A stretch of 64,000 nucleotides of DNA from Streptomyces luteolus. Its GTDB lineage: Bacteria > Actinomycetota > Actinomycetes > Streptomycetales > Streptomycetaceae. The stretch covers positions 1-64,000 of the forward strand of contig NZ_JASCIS010000024.1 of assembly GCF_029968015.1 (NCBI RefSeq), read 5' to 3'. Below are positions 19,744 to 27,938 of the stretch, in pieces. The notes under the pieces were generated by a model. That model saw only the letters and a list, made by a program, of their open reading frames with translations, searched no databases and had not been told where the DNA came from. The position numbers and the translations under genes are program-made. Numbering within the stretch: position 1 is the first letter of the stretch; every line of letters begins with the position of its first letter.

Positions 19744-21501
19744 ATGCGCAACCCGGGGAGGCATGTCGAGAGAGCCGCAAGAGGAATCGCCGCCTTCGCC
19801 CGCCACCCCCTCAAGGACCGCCCCGACGAGTCCTGGCTCGTGCGCCGCTGGCCCGACCTCACAGCCACCTGCGTCGCCACCGTCTTCTTCTGGCTCTCCC
19901 TGACCCCCTCGCTCGTCCCCAGACCCTGGTACCTCCAAGGCGTCATCGGAGGCATCACCGCAGCCATCGGATACGCCGTCGGCTCCACCCTCAGCACCCT
20001 CTTCCGCGCCCTCGTCCGCAGGCGGCCGAGCGAGCCCGCCCGCGTCCGCTGCTGGCAGGCCTACTGGGTGCTCAGCCCCGTACTCGCCGGATGGCTGCTC
20101 GCGGAGAGTGCGCGGATGCAGCGCCAACTACGCGCCCTCCAGGGCCTGCCGCCCGCCCTCACCTGGGACTCCGCGCTGATCGCGCTGATGACCGTGGCGA
20201 TCGCCCTGCTCGTCCTCCTCCTCGCCCGACTGATCCGCCTCGGCTCCAGCCGGCTCATCCACGGCCTCGGCCGACTGCTCCCCAGGCCCGTCGCGGTCGG
20301 CCTCGGGCTGCTGATCAGCGCCCTGCTCGTCACCGTCGGCATCCGTGACGTCGTCTTCGACCGCGGCATCATCGACGTCGCCGACCGCATCGCCCAGGCC
20401 ACCAACTTCGGCACCAAGGACGGCATCCACAGGCCCACATCCCGGTTGGTGTCCGGAGGCCCCGAATCGCTGATCCGCTGGCAGGACCTCGGCTTCCAGG
20501 GGCGGAACTTCACCGGCTCCAGCCTGAGCGCCGCCCGCATCTCGGCGTACACCGGCCGGCCCGCGAAAAGCCCGGTGCGCGTCTACATCAGCTCCTCCGC
20601 GCCCGAGGCCTTCAGCGAGGACGAGGACGAGCCGTTCCAGGCCCAAGCGCAGCTCGCGGTACGGGAGTTGAAGCGGACCGGAGCCTTCGACCGCGAGGTG
20701 CTCGCCATCGCCGGAACCACCGGGTCCGGCTGGGTCGACGCCACCGTGGCCGAGTCACTGGAGTACATGTACGGCGGCGACACGGCCATCGTCGCCGTCC
20801 AGTACTCGTACCTGCCGAGCTGGGTCTCCTTCCTCGTCGACAAGGAGAAGGCCGGGCAGTCCACGCGCGCCCTCGTTGAGGCCGTACGCACAGAGCTCGA
20901 CGCGCTGCCCGAGCGGCAGCGGCCCCGGCTGGCCGTCACCGGCGAGAGCCTCGGCGCGTACGCCATCGAGGACTCCTTCGGCAGCGTCGACGCACTCCTC
21001 GGCGGCACCGACGGCGCGCTCCTCATCGGCACCCCCCACTTCTCGCCCGTGTCCCAGGAGCTCCGCGCCCGCCGTGACGAAGGCAGCCCTGTGTGGCGGC
21101 CACAGTTCGAAGACGGCAGGAATGTGCGCTTCGCACAGTTCCCCGAGAAGGATCTGCGACGCCCGCCCGCCGACTGGGGGCATCCCCGCGCGGTCTATCT
21201 GCAGAACGCGTCCGACCCGGTCGTCTGGTGGTCGCCCGACCTGCTCCTCGAACGCCCGCAGTGGCTGGACCAGCCCCTCGGGCCGGACATCACGCCGGAG
21301 ATCGACTGGTTCCCGTTCGTGGGCTTCTGGCAGACGACCGTCGACATGGCCGTCTCGTACGGCGTGGACGCACCGCACGGACACCGCTATGGCGCCGGAT
21401 CCGTCGACGGCTGGGCCGCCGTCCTGCCGCCCGACGGCTGGCGGGAGCAGGACACCGAGCGGCTGCGCCGGCACCTGGAGGCCCGGAAGTCCCCGTACTG
21501 A
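19744..21501 (+). CDS. Membrane-anchored alpha/beta-hydrolase (Abhydrolase_9 type)
   Basis: 585-aa protein. The N-terminal third (about 40-215) holds four to five TM segments (CVATVFFWLSLTPSLVPRPW, YWVLSPVLAGWLL, LIALMTVAIALLVLLLARL, VGLGLLISALLVTVGI). The rest is a soluble alpha/beta-hydrolase domain with nucleophile elbow GESLG (about 400) and a later Asp/His region (NASDPVVWWSPDLL, APHGHRYG). This two-part layout is typical of the actinobacterial Abhydrolase_9 family; the substrate is unknown, perhaps a lipid ester. The start ATG has no strong ribosome binding site; the first residues are basic. It is monocistronic, with a terminator upstream and a tandem repeat directly at its stop. Confidence 0.85.
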   Translation: MRNPGRHVERAARGIAAFARHPLKDRPDESWLVRRWPDLTATCVATVFFWLSLTPSLVPRPWYLQGVIGGITAAIGYAVGSTLSTLFRALVRRRPSEPARVRCWQAYWVLSPVLAGWLLAESARMQRQLRALQGLPPALTWDSALIALMTVAIALLVLLLARLIRLGSSRLIHGLGRLLPRPVAVGLGLLISALLVTVGIRDVVFDRGIIDVADRIAQATNFGTKDGIHRPTSRLVSGGPESLIRWQDLGFQGRNFTGSSLSAARISAYTGRPAKSPVRVYISSSAPEAFSEDEDEPFQAQAQLAVRELKRTGAFDREVLAIAGTTGSGWVDATVAESLEYMYGGDTAIVAVQYSYLPSWVSFLVDKEKAGQSTRALVEAVRTELDALPERQRPRLAVTGESLGAYAIEDSFGSVDALLGGTDGALLIGTPHFSPVSQELRARRDEGSPVWRPQFEDGRNVRFAQFPEKDLRRPPADWGHPRAVYLQNASDPVVWWSPDLLLERPQWLDQPLGPDITPEIDWFPFVGFWQTTVDMAVSYGVDAPHGHRYGAGSVDGWAAVLPPDGWREQDTERLRRHLEARKSPY

Positions 21502-21650
21502 CCCGCCGGTCCCGGTACCGACCAGCCGGTCCCCGTACTGACCCGCTGGTCCACGTACTGACCCGCCGGTCCCCGTACCGACCAGCCGGTCACCGTGCAG
21601 ACCGCCGGTCGCGTACTGACCCGCCCGTCACCGTACTGATCTGCACCGGT
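21491..21650. repeat. 20-bp tandem repeat array at the hydrolase 3' end
   Basis: About seven to eight units of a degenerate 20-mer (type CCCCGTACTGACCCGCCGGT, alternating with CCCGGTACCGACCAGCCGGT). The first five are exactly 20 nt and the last ones 19-22 nt. The first unit contains the stop codon of the hydrolase, so the array may have grown out of the gene end. It occupies the gap before the Rieske lipoprotein gene. Confidence 0.9.
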
Positions 21651-21715
21651 ATCGTCGCTTGCGTCACCGGCGCCCTACCGCCGACCTCACCGACACCCTG
21701 ACCAGTGGAGACCCC

Positions 21716-22144
21716 ATGCCCGGCAAGGCCGCTGCCCGTCGTACCGTCCTGAAAGGCGCGGCCCTCGCGGGTACGGCAGGTCTCGGCGTCGCGGCCTGCT
21801 CGACGGAGTCCAAGGTCGGGCACGCCCAGAACCCCACGCCCACCGCGCCCGTCGACCTCGGCGACGCGGAGGCGGTGCCGGTCGGCGGCGTGAAGCTCTA
21901 CCGCGAGCAGCGCCTGCTCGTGACGCGCTCCGCCGACGGCGAGTACAAGGCGTTCAGCGCCCAGTGCACGCACGCCGGCTGCGTCCTCGACAAGATCGAG
22001 AAGGACGAGGGCAACTGCCCCTGCCACGGCAGCAGGTTCGACATCCACACCGGCAAGGCCCTCAAGGGCCCGGCCACCGTGCCGCTGCCGAAGGTCCCCG
22101 TGCGGACCGAGAAAGGCAAGCTGATCGCGGGCCCGGAGGCCTGA
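21716..22144 (+). CDS. Rieske [2Fe-2S] lipoprotein
   Basis: 142-aa exported Rieske protein. The N-terminus has an Arg pair (AARRTVLKGAAL, weak Tat-like) and a lipobox GVAAC, so the mature protein is probably lipidated at Cys and sits on the outer membrane face. The cluster ligands are CTHAGC and CPCHGS, followed by FDIHTGKALKGPATVPLP. This is a typical small extracytoplasmic Rieske protein; its redox partner is unknown, and no cytochrome b gene is nearby. ATG 21716 has GTGGAG 6 nt upstream. It converges with the HTH regulator gene. Confidence 0.92.
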   Translation: MPGKAAARRTVLKGAALAGTAGLGVAACSTESKVGHAQNPTPTAPVDLGDAEAVPVGGVKLYREQRLLVTRSADGEYKAFSAQCTHAGCVLDKIEKDEGNCPCHGSRFDIHTGKALKGPATVPLPKVPVRTEKGKLIAGPEA

Positions 22145-22160
22145 GGCGCACCACGGGCGC

Positions 22161-23096
22161 TCACTCCCAGTCCCACCCGATCCCCAGCAGCCCCGCCCGC
22201 ACCTCCGGCTCCACCAGGTGCACGAAGCGGTGCCGCCCGCTCAGCGTGAGGTCCTCCAGGCCGCTGCGCCGCGCCGCCGCCGAGTGCTGGGCGAAGCGGT
22301 GGCAGCGCACCGGCAGCGCCCTCGGATGGAAGCGCACCTGCAGCGCGTACTGCCCGCCCGTAAAGCTGAAGCCACGGACGTACTCGCTGCTCGCGCCCGC
22401 AGTGCCGTCCTCGAACGCGTAGTGGAAGAGATGGGTGTCGCCGGTCCGCAGCCGGGTGTCGAAGAGCAGCTCGGCGAGCAGGATCCCCGACGCCTGGTGC
22501 CAACGCACCCTCCCTGTACGGCAGTTCTCGATCGCCCTGACCTTCACCCGGTCCGGGGCACACCCCGGATCGCCATGGTGGATGGCCATATATCGGTCCA
22601 CGCCGTCGTGGTGGGCGCGCACTATGTGCTGTGAATCGCGGCCGAGCAGCTCCCGGCGCGCGCCGATCCGTACGCGCTCCTGGTGGCCGACCGTGTGCAG
22701 CCCGCCGTCCAGGGGCAGCCCGAGGCCGCCGAGGAGCGTCTCGATCACGCCGGAGACATCGACGAGCGAACGGTACGAGCGGGTCGGCGGCCGCTCCGCC
22801 CCGGTGTTCAGGTCGAGCAGCCTGAGCAGGGACTCCTCCGGCAGCCGCAGCACCTCCTCCAGGGCACGGACCGCGCGCAGCGACTCGGGGCGCTGCGGTC
22901 TGCGGGCGCCCTGCTGCCAGTAGCTCAGGCTGGTGACACCGACGTGCACCCCCTTGCCCGCCAGATGGTGCCGCACCCGGTGCAGGGGCAGGCCCCGTAC
23001 GCTGATCGCCGCGCGCAGGGCGACATGGAACGGGCCGCTGCGCAGGGCGGAGGCCAACTCGGCCGCCTCCGGGGAGTTTTCACCGGCGCTCCGCAT
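22161..23096 (-). CDS. Helix-turn-helix (XRE-like) regulator with unknown C-terminal domain
   Basis: 311-aa protein. Residues 10-95 contain an HTH-like segment (FHVALRAAISVRGLPLHRVRHHLAGKGVHVGVTSLSYWQQGARRPQ) resembling XRE domains. The remaining 210 residues have no motif I can name, though they include several His and Cys (GDPGCAPDRV, ENCRTGRVRWHQ). It is a common Streptomyces type. ATG 23096 has AAGGAGGGG 6 nt upstream. A perfect 12-bp palindrome sits directly upstream of that ribosome binding site and is probably its own operator. It is divergent from the protease gene. Confidence 0.75.
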   Translation of the reverse strand: MRSAGENSPEAAELASALRSGPFHVALRAAISVRGLPLHRVRHHLAGKGVHVGVTSLSYWQQGARRPQRPESLRAVRALEEVLRLPEESLLRLLDLNTGAERPPTRSYRSLVDVSGVIETLLGGLGLPLDGGLHTVGHQERVRIGARRELLGRDSQHIVRAHHDGVDRYMAIHHGDPGCAPDRVKVRAIENCRTGRVRWHQASGILLAELLFDTRLRTGDTHLFHYAFEDGTAGASSEYVRGFSFTGGQYALQVRFHPRALPVRCHRFAQHSAAARRSGLEDLTLSGRHRFVHLVEPEVRAGLLGIGWDWE

Positions 23097-23111
23097 GGGG
23101 CACCCCTCCTT

Positions 23112-23123
23112 GTGAACGTTCAC
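23112..23123. promoter_or_regulatory. 12-bp palindromic operator candidate
   Basis: GTGAACGTTCAC is a perfect palindrome abutting the ribosome binding site of the HTH regulator. Two more GTTCAC half-sites lie at 23185-23190 and 23205-23210 in the same divergent region. Autoregulation and control of the protease pair are plausible. Confidence 0.5.
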
Positions 23124-23325
23124 GCCGACCGTGTCGCCGAAGCGCCTGCTCGTGCGCTCGCTGCCTGGTCGCCGCGGGGGACGTGTTCACACTCGTACGC
23201 CCCCGTTCACGTCCCGTGCCACCCCGCATTGAAGCGGGTTGACCTGCTCCGGACAACACCTGATGCTCCTGCACAGCGTCCGGACGCGCTCCTCCACTCC
23301 CCACCCCTGCTCAGGGAGGAACGCG

Positions 23326-23952
23326 ATGCGCAACCGAAAGAGACGGCTGCTCGCCGCCGCAGCGATCGCGGCGACGGCCGTCCTCACCGCCCCCACGGCC
23401 CACGCAGACCCCACCACGACCAGCGGGACCCCCACCCGCGCCACCGCCCCGGCCGACGACGTCTCCGCGCTCGCCGCGGGCCGCCTCGACATCACGATGC
23501 AGGCGCAGCAGAAGTCCAACTGGTGCTGGGCGGCGGCCGGGAACACCATCGCCGCCTACCTGGGCGAGAACTACTCGCAGAACCAGTTCTGCAACGCCGC
23601 CTTCAACCGGCAGCAGGGCCCCGACTGCCCCAACAACCAGGCCACGCTCGGCAATGTGCAGACGGCGCTGCGCTGGATGGGCGTCAATCCCGGCTCGTAC
23701 GTCAACGGCTGGCTGCGCTACCCCACGGTGCAGAGCGAGGTGAACGCGGGACGGCCCGTGGAGACCCGCATCCAGTGGTCCAACGGCGGCGGCCACATGC
23801 ACGTCCTGTACGGCTACGACGACGCGAACAGCTGGGTCTACTGGGGCGACCCCTGGCCCTCCAGCGACCGCTACAACTGGGCCTCGCACGACTGGTACGT
23901 GAACAACGGCACGTTCTCCTGGACCCACTCGCTCTACCGGATCGGGGCGTGA
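23326..23952 (+). CDS. Secreted papain-like cysteine protease
   Basis: 208-aa secreted protein. The Sec signal peptide covers about residues 1-27 (RNRKRRLL, Ala/Val core, TAHA-D). The catalytic Cys motif QKSNWCWAAAG (about residue 66) and the catalytic His in GGGHMHVLYGYDD with a following Trp/Asp region fit the papain-like cysteine peptidase family (PF12385-type). Other Cys residues (QFCNAAFN, PDCPNN) may form a disulfide. ATG 23326 has GGGAGGA 5 nt upstream. Its stop overlaps the start of the anchored partner gene (GTGA), so the two are translationally coupled and probably work together on the cell surface. Confidence 0.87.
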   Translation: MRNRKRRLLAAAAIAATAVLTAPTAHADPTTTSGTPTRATAPADDVSALAAGRLDITMQAQQKSNWCWAAAGNTIAAYLGENYSQNQFCNAAFNRQQGPDCPNNQATLGNVQTALRWMGVNPGSYVNGWLRYPTVQSEVNAGRPVETRIQWSNGGGHMHVLYGYDDANSWVYWGDPWPSSDRYNWASHDWYVNNGTFSWTHSLYRIGA

Positions 23953-24836
23953 GCGCGATGAGCCGACCCGTACGCCTGAAGGCCGTGCTCGCCGGTACGG
24001 CGGCCACGCTGCTGCTCGGCCTCGGCGCACCGCACGCGGTCGCCGAGACGCCCGCCCGGGACGAGGCCCCGTCCGCCGCCGCCCGCTCGGCCGCCCACAG
24101 GGCCGCCGATGCGCCCGGCACCCGGGCCACGCTGTCCCGCTTCTTCGCCCGCGAGGGAACCGTCACCGTGCGTGCGGCCGAACCGCGCATCAAGGGTGAG
24201 GCCGTTCCCGTGTACTACTTGGCGCCTGATTTCGTCGCCGGAAAGAAGGGCGCCCCGGTCGCCCGCCGGGAGTTCCTGGCCAGCAAGGCTGTGTCGTCCG
24301 ACGGCCAGGAGGCGTCCCTGTGGACGGTGGAACAGGGCGGCACCTGGAAGGTGGTGAACATCGCCACAGGGGACGACGAAACGCACTACGCGCGCGTGGG
24401 TGCCGAAAAGCTCCCTGGAGGCACCGTCTTTCATGAGCCGCAGATCAACGCCTGGTACGTGACGCGGCACGCGCGCGTGCTGCCCCTCGACCGGGACGCC
24501 GTCCGCGCGATCGGCGCCGACGGAACCTCACTGTCCGCCTACCGCGGCCGAGTTGAGCGCGCGTACGGCGACAAGCTCCCCGGCTCCCCGTACGCGAAGT
24601 CGGGCAAGGCGGGCGGCTACGCACCGCGGTCCGAGCCCGCCGCAGGCACGCGGGCCCAGCCCGCCGCACCCGCCCAGGCCCAGCCCGCCGCAGGCACGCA
24701 GGCCCAGCCCGACGAGGCCTCCGACCCCGCCCTGACCGTGGCCTCCACCGCCGCCGGCCTCGGCGCGTGCGTGGCCCTCGGCCTGACCGTCGTACGCACC
24801 GTACGGACCCGCCGTCGGGCAGCCGAGACGGCCTAG
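23949..24836 (+). CDS. Exported, C-terminally membrane-anchored protein of unknown function
   Basis: About 295 aa. A signal peptide (LKAVLAGTAATLLLGLGAPHAVA) is followed by a folded region of about 190 residues rich in charged and aromatic positions (AVPVYYLAPDFV, LWTVEQGGTWKVVNIATGDDE, INAWYVTRHARVLPLD). Then comes an Ala/Gln/Pro linker and a C-terminal TM helix (TVASTAAGLGACVALGLTVV) with an RTRRR stop-transfer. GTG 23949 overlaps the protease stop; ATG 23958 is an alternative with GGGG 9 nt upstream. I do not recognise the fold. By context it may be substrate, inhibitor or anchor partner of the protease. Confidence 0.7.
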   Translation: MSAMSRPVRLKAVLAGTAATLLLGLGAPHAVAETPARDEAPSAAARSAAHRAADAPGTRATLSRFFAREGTVTVRAAEPRIKGEAVPVYYLAPDFVAGKKGAPVARREFLASKAVSSDGQEASLWTVEQGGTWKVVNIATGDDETHYARVGAEKLPGGTVFHEPQINAWYVTRHARVLPLDRDAVRAIGADGTSLSAYRGRVERAYGDKLPGSPYAKSGKAGGYAPRSEPAAGTRAQPAAPAQAQPAAGTQAQPDEASDPALTVASTAAGLGACVALGLTVVRTVRTRRRAAETA

Positions 24837-24871
24837 CGGCCACACGACCAGCACGAGCCGCCACCCCCCGA

Positions 24872-24903
24872 GCGATGCCGCCCGCACCCGTGGGCGGCAT
24901 CGC
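24872..24903 (+). terminator. Terminator before uvrC
   Basis: Perfect 12-bp stem GCGATGCCGCCC/GGGCGGCATCGC with an 8-nt loop. It isolates uvrC transcription from the protease pair. Confidence 0.75.
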
Positions 24904-24918
24904 GGTGCCCGGCCCCGG

Positions 24919-24941
24919 CTGTCAGTCCCCGCCAGTAGGGT
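24919..24941 (+). promoter_or_regulatory. PafBC-type damage promoter of uvrC
   Basis: CTGTCAGTC, 8 nt, then TAGGGT: one mismatch at the ninth base from the uvrB and terD sites, with the same spacing. The -10 box ends 7 nt before the uvrC ATG, so a leaderless transcript is predicted, exactly as at uvrB. Confidence 0.65.
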
Positions 24942-24948
24942 GAGAGTC

Positions 24949-27012
24949 ATGGCTGACCCCTCCACCTACCGCCCCAAGCCGGGACAGATCCCCGACTCCC
25001 CGGGGGTCTACAAGTTCCGCGACGAGCACCGCCGGGTGATCTACGTCGGGAAGGCCAAGAGCCTGCGCCAACGGCTCGCCAACTACTTCCAGGACCTGGC
25101 GAGTCTGCACCCGCGCACCCGCTCGATGGTCACGACCGCGGCCTCCGTCGAGTGGACCGTGGTGACCACCGAGGTCGAGGCGCTCCAGCTCGAGTACACC
25201 TGGATCAAGGAGTTCGACCCGCGGTTCAACGTCAAGTACCGAGACGACAAGAGCTACCCGTACCTCGCGGTCACCCTCAATGAGGAGTATCCGCGGGTCC
25301 AGGTCATGCGCGGCGCCAAGAAGAAGGGCGTGCGCTACTTCGGCCCGTACGGACACGCGTGGGCCATCCGCGAGACGGTCGACCTGATGCTGCGCGTCTT
25401 CCCGGTGCGCACGTGCTCGGCGGGCGTCTTCAAGAACGCCGCCCGCACCGGCCGCCCCTGCCTGCTCGGCTACATCGGCAAGTGCTCGGCCCCCTGCGTG
25501 GGCCGTGTCACCGCCGAGGACCACCGTGAACTGGCCGAGGATTTCTGCGACTTCATGGCCGGCCGTACGGGCGCGTACCTCCGCCGCCTGGAGAAGGAGA
25601 TGGCGGCCGCCGCCGAGGAGATGGAGTACGAGCGGGCGGCCCGCCTGCGGGACGACATCGAGGCCCTCAGGCGCGCCATGGAGAAGAGCGCCGTCGTCCT
25701 CGCCGACGACACCGACGCCGACCTGATCGCCCTCGCCGAGGACGAGCTGGAGGCGGCGGTGCAGATCTTCCACGTCCGCGGCGGCCGGGTCCGCGGCCAG
25801 CGCGGCTGGGTCACCGACAAGGTCGAGGCCGTCACCACGGGCGACCTGGTCGAGCACGCGGTGCAGCAGCTCTACGGCGAGGAGAGCGGTGACGCCGTAC
25901 CCAAGGAGGTGCTGGTGCCCGCCCTGCCGGACCCGGTGGCGCCCGTGCAGGCGTGGCTCGCCGAGCGGCGCGGCAGCGGCGTCGGCCTGCGCGTGCCGCA
26001 GCGCGGCGACAAACGCGCCCTGATGGAGACGGTCCAGCGCAACGCACAGCACTCCCTCGTCCTGCACAAGACGAAGCGCGCCTCCGACCTGACGACCCGC
26101 TCCCGCGCCCTTGAGGAGATCGCCGCCGCGCTCGACCTGGACAGCGCCCCGCTGCGGATCGAGTGCTTCGACATCTCGCACCTCCAGGGGGACGACGTCG
26201 TCGCGTCGATGGTGGTCTTCGAGGACGGCCTCGCCCGCAAGAGCGAGTACCGCCGCTTCCAGATCAAGGGCCGCGTCGGCGACACCCAGGTCTGGCACGG
26301 CGAGGGCCAGGACGACGTCCGGTCGATGCACGAAGTGATCGCCCGCCGCTTCCGGCGGTACATCGCGGAGAAGGAGAAGACGGGAGAGTGGGCCGAGGAG
26401 GCCGAGGCCCCCGAGGACTCCCTCACCGAAGAGGACGGCCGCCCGAAGAGGTTCGCGTACCCGCCGCAGCTCGTGGTCGTGGATGGTGGAAAGCCGCAGG
26501 TCGCGGCGGCCAAGCGGGCCATGGACGAGCTGGGCATCGACGACGTCGCGGTGTGCGGCCTCGCCAAGCGCCTGGAGGAGGTCTGGCTGCCGGACGAGGA
26601 CGACCCGGTGGTCCTGCCCCGCTCCAGCGAGGGCCTCTACCTGCTCCAGCGCGTACGTGACGAGGCGCACCGTTTCGCGATCGCCTATCAGCGAAAGAAG
26701 CGGGCCAAGAGGTTCCGGGCGGGGCCGCTGGACGCGGTGCCCGGCCTGGGAGAGACGCGCAAGCAGGCACTCATCAAACACTTCGGTTCCGTGAAGAAAC
26801 TGCGATCCGCCACAATTGAGCAGATCTGCGAGGTCCCCGGGATAGGCCGCAAGACGGCCGAGACGATCGCCGCGGCCCTCGCCGAGGCGGCCCCGGCCGC
26901 CCCGGCGGTGAACACGGCGACCGGAGAGATCATTGAAGAAGAGGCACCCGTGACGGCGGAGGCCGCACAGGCACCCGCGGGCGCCGTGGAGAGACGGGGG
27001 CAGGACACATGA
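24949..27012 (+). CDS. uvrC: Excinuclease ABC subunit C
   Basis: 687-aa UvrC, the dual-incision nuclease. The N-terminal GIY-YIG domain (SPGVYKFRDEHRRVIYVGKA, about 17-36) makes the 3' cut. Next come a Cys cluster (CSAGVFKNAARTGRPC...CSAPC), the UVR domain (EEMEYERAARLRDDI) that contacts UvrB, the RNase H-like domain with the catalytic Asp in IECFDISHLQGDDVVASMVVF and VVVDGGKPQ, and a C-terminal helix-hairpin-helix pair (AVPGLGETRKQALIKHFGS, VPGIGRKTAETI). It is the first gene of a tight run: its stop overlaps rapZ (ATGA). The damage promoter therefore probably reads into rapZ-yvcK-whiA as well. Confidence 0.97.
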   Translation: MADPSTYRPKPGQIPDSPGVYKFRDEHRRVIYVGKAKSLRQRLANYFQDLASLHPRTRSMVTTAASVEWTVVTTEVEALQLEYTWIKEFDPRFNVKYRDDKSYPYLAVTLNEEYPRVQVMRGAKKKGVRYFGPYGHAWAIRETVDLMLRVFPVRTCSAGVFKNAARTGRPCLLGYIGKCSAPCVGRVTAEDHRELAEDFCDFMAGRTGAYLRRLEKEMAAAAEEMEYERAARLRDDIEALRRAMEKSAVVLADDTDADLIALAEDELEAAVQIFHVRGGRVRGQRGWVTDKVEAVTTGDLVEHAVQQLYGEESGDAVPKEVLVPALPDPVAPVQAWLAERRGSGVGLRVPQRGDKRALMETVQRNAQHSLVLHKTKRASDLTTRSRALEEIAAALDLDSAPLRIECFDISHLQGDDVVASMVVFEDGLARKSEYRRFQIKGRVGDTQVWHGEGQDDVRSMHEVIARRFRRYIAEKEKTGEWAEEAEAPEDSLTEEDGRPKRFAYPPQLVVVDGGKPQVAAAKRAMDELGIDDVAVCGLAKRLEEVWLPDEDDPVVLPRSSEGLYLLQRVRDEAHRFAIAYQRKKRAKRFRAGPLDAVPGLGETRKQALIKHFGSVKKLRSATIEQICEVPGIGRKTAETIAAALAEAAPAAPAVNTATGEIIEEEAPVTAEAAQAPAGAVERRGQDT

Positions 27013-27938
27013 CAGAGCGCGAAGAAGACGGAGCACAGGTGAGTACGGGAACGGGCACCATCGAGCCCGCCGCGGAGGCCATCCCCGAACTGGTGATCAT
27101 CTCCGGGATGTCCGGCGCGGGCCGCTCCACGGCGGCCAAGTGCCTGGAGGACCTCGGCTGGTTCGTGGTCGACAACCTGCCGCCCGCGCTGATCCCCACC
27201 ATGGTGGAGCTCGGCGCCCGCTCGCAGGGCAACGTGGCGCGCATCGCGGTCGTCGTGGACGTGCGCGGCCGCCGCTTCTTCGACAACCTGCGCCAGTCCC
27301 TCGCGGACCTGGAGGCCAAGAACGTCACCCGGCGGATCGTCTTCCTGGAGTCGTCCGACGACGCCCTGGTGCGCCGCTTCGAGTCGGTGCGCCGCCCGCA
27401 CCCGCTGCAGGGCGACGGCCGCATCGTCGACGGCATCGCCGCCGAGCGCGACCTGCTGCGCGAGCTGCGCGGCGACGCGGACCTGGTGATCGACACCTCC
27501 AGCCTGAACGTCCACGAGCTGCGCGCCAAGATGGACGCCCAGTTCGCCGGTGACGAGGAGCCCGAACTCCGGGCCACCGTCATGTCGTTCGGGTACAAGT
27601 ACGGCCTGCCGGTCGACGCCGATCTGGTGGTCGACTGCCGCTTCCTGCCCAACCCCCACTGGGTCCCGGAGCTGCGCCCGTACACCGGTCTGAACGAAGA
27701 GGTCTCGGGCTATGTCTTCAACCAGCCCGGCGCCAAGGAGTTCCTCGACCGCTACACAGAACTGCTCCAGCTGATCGCGACGGGCTACCGCCGCGAGGGC
27801 AAGCGGTACGTCACCATCGCCGTGGGCTGTACGGGCGGCAAGCACCGCTCCGTCGCCATGTCGGAGAAGCTCGCCGCGCGCCTCGCCACCGAGGGCGTGG
27901 AGACCGTGGTCGTCCACCGGGACATGGGGCGCGAGTGA
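27009..27938 (+). CDS. rapZ: RapZ-family nucleotide-binding protein
   Basis: 309-aa RapZ/YvcJ protein. The N-terminal P-loop is GMSGAGRST (33-41), with Arg replacing the usual Lys, a change I also recall from other Streptomyces. The Walker B-like VVDNLPP and the C-terminal domain with SFGYKYGLP, DCRFLPNP and GCTGGKHRSV are conserved. In E. coli RapZ is an RNA adaptor for glucosamine-6-P control. In Gram-positive bacteria the protein binds and hydrolyses nucleotides, and its role is unclear. It overlaps uvrC by 4 nt and yvcK by 4 nt (GTGA). The rapZ-yvcK-whiA triad is conserved in Gram-positives. Confidence 0.94.
   Translation: MTEREEDGAQVSTGTGTIEPAAEAIPELVIISGMSGAGRSTAAKCLEDLGWFVVDNLPPALIPTMVELGARSQGNVARIAVVVDVRGRRFFDNLRQSLADLEAKNVTRRIVFLESSDDALVRRFESVRRPHPLQGDGRIVDGIAAERDLLRELRGDADLVIDTSSLNVHELRAKMDAQFAGDEEPELRATVMSFGYKYGLPVDADLVVDCRFLPNPHWVPELRPYTGLNEEVSGYVFNQPGAKEFLDRYTELLQLIATGYRREGKRYVTIAVGCTGGKHRSVAMSEKLAARLATEGVETVVVHRDMGRE

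Noticed and set aside
24922..27036. 704-codon minus-strand frame antisense to uvrC
   Set aside because: Its composition mirrors uvrC codons, with no start signal or recognisable motif; uvrC on the plus strand has full domain support.
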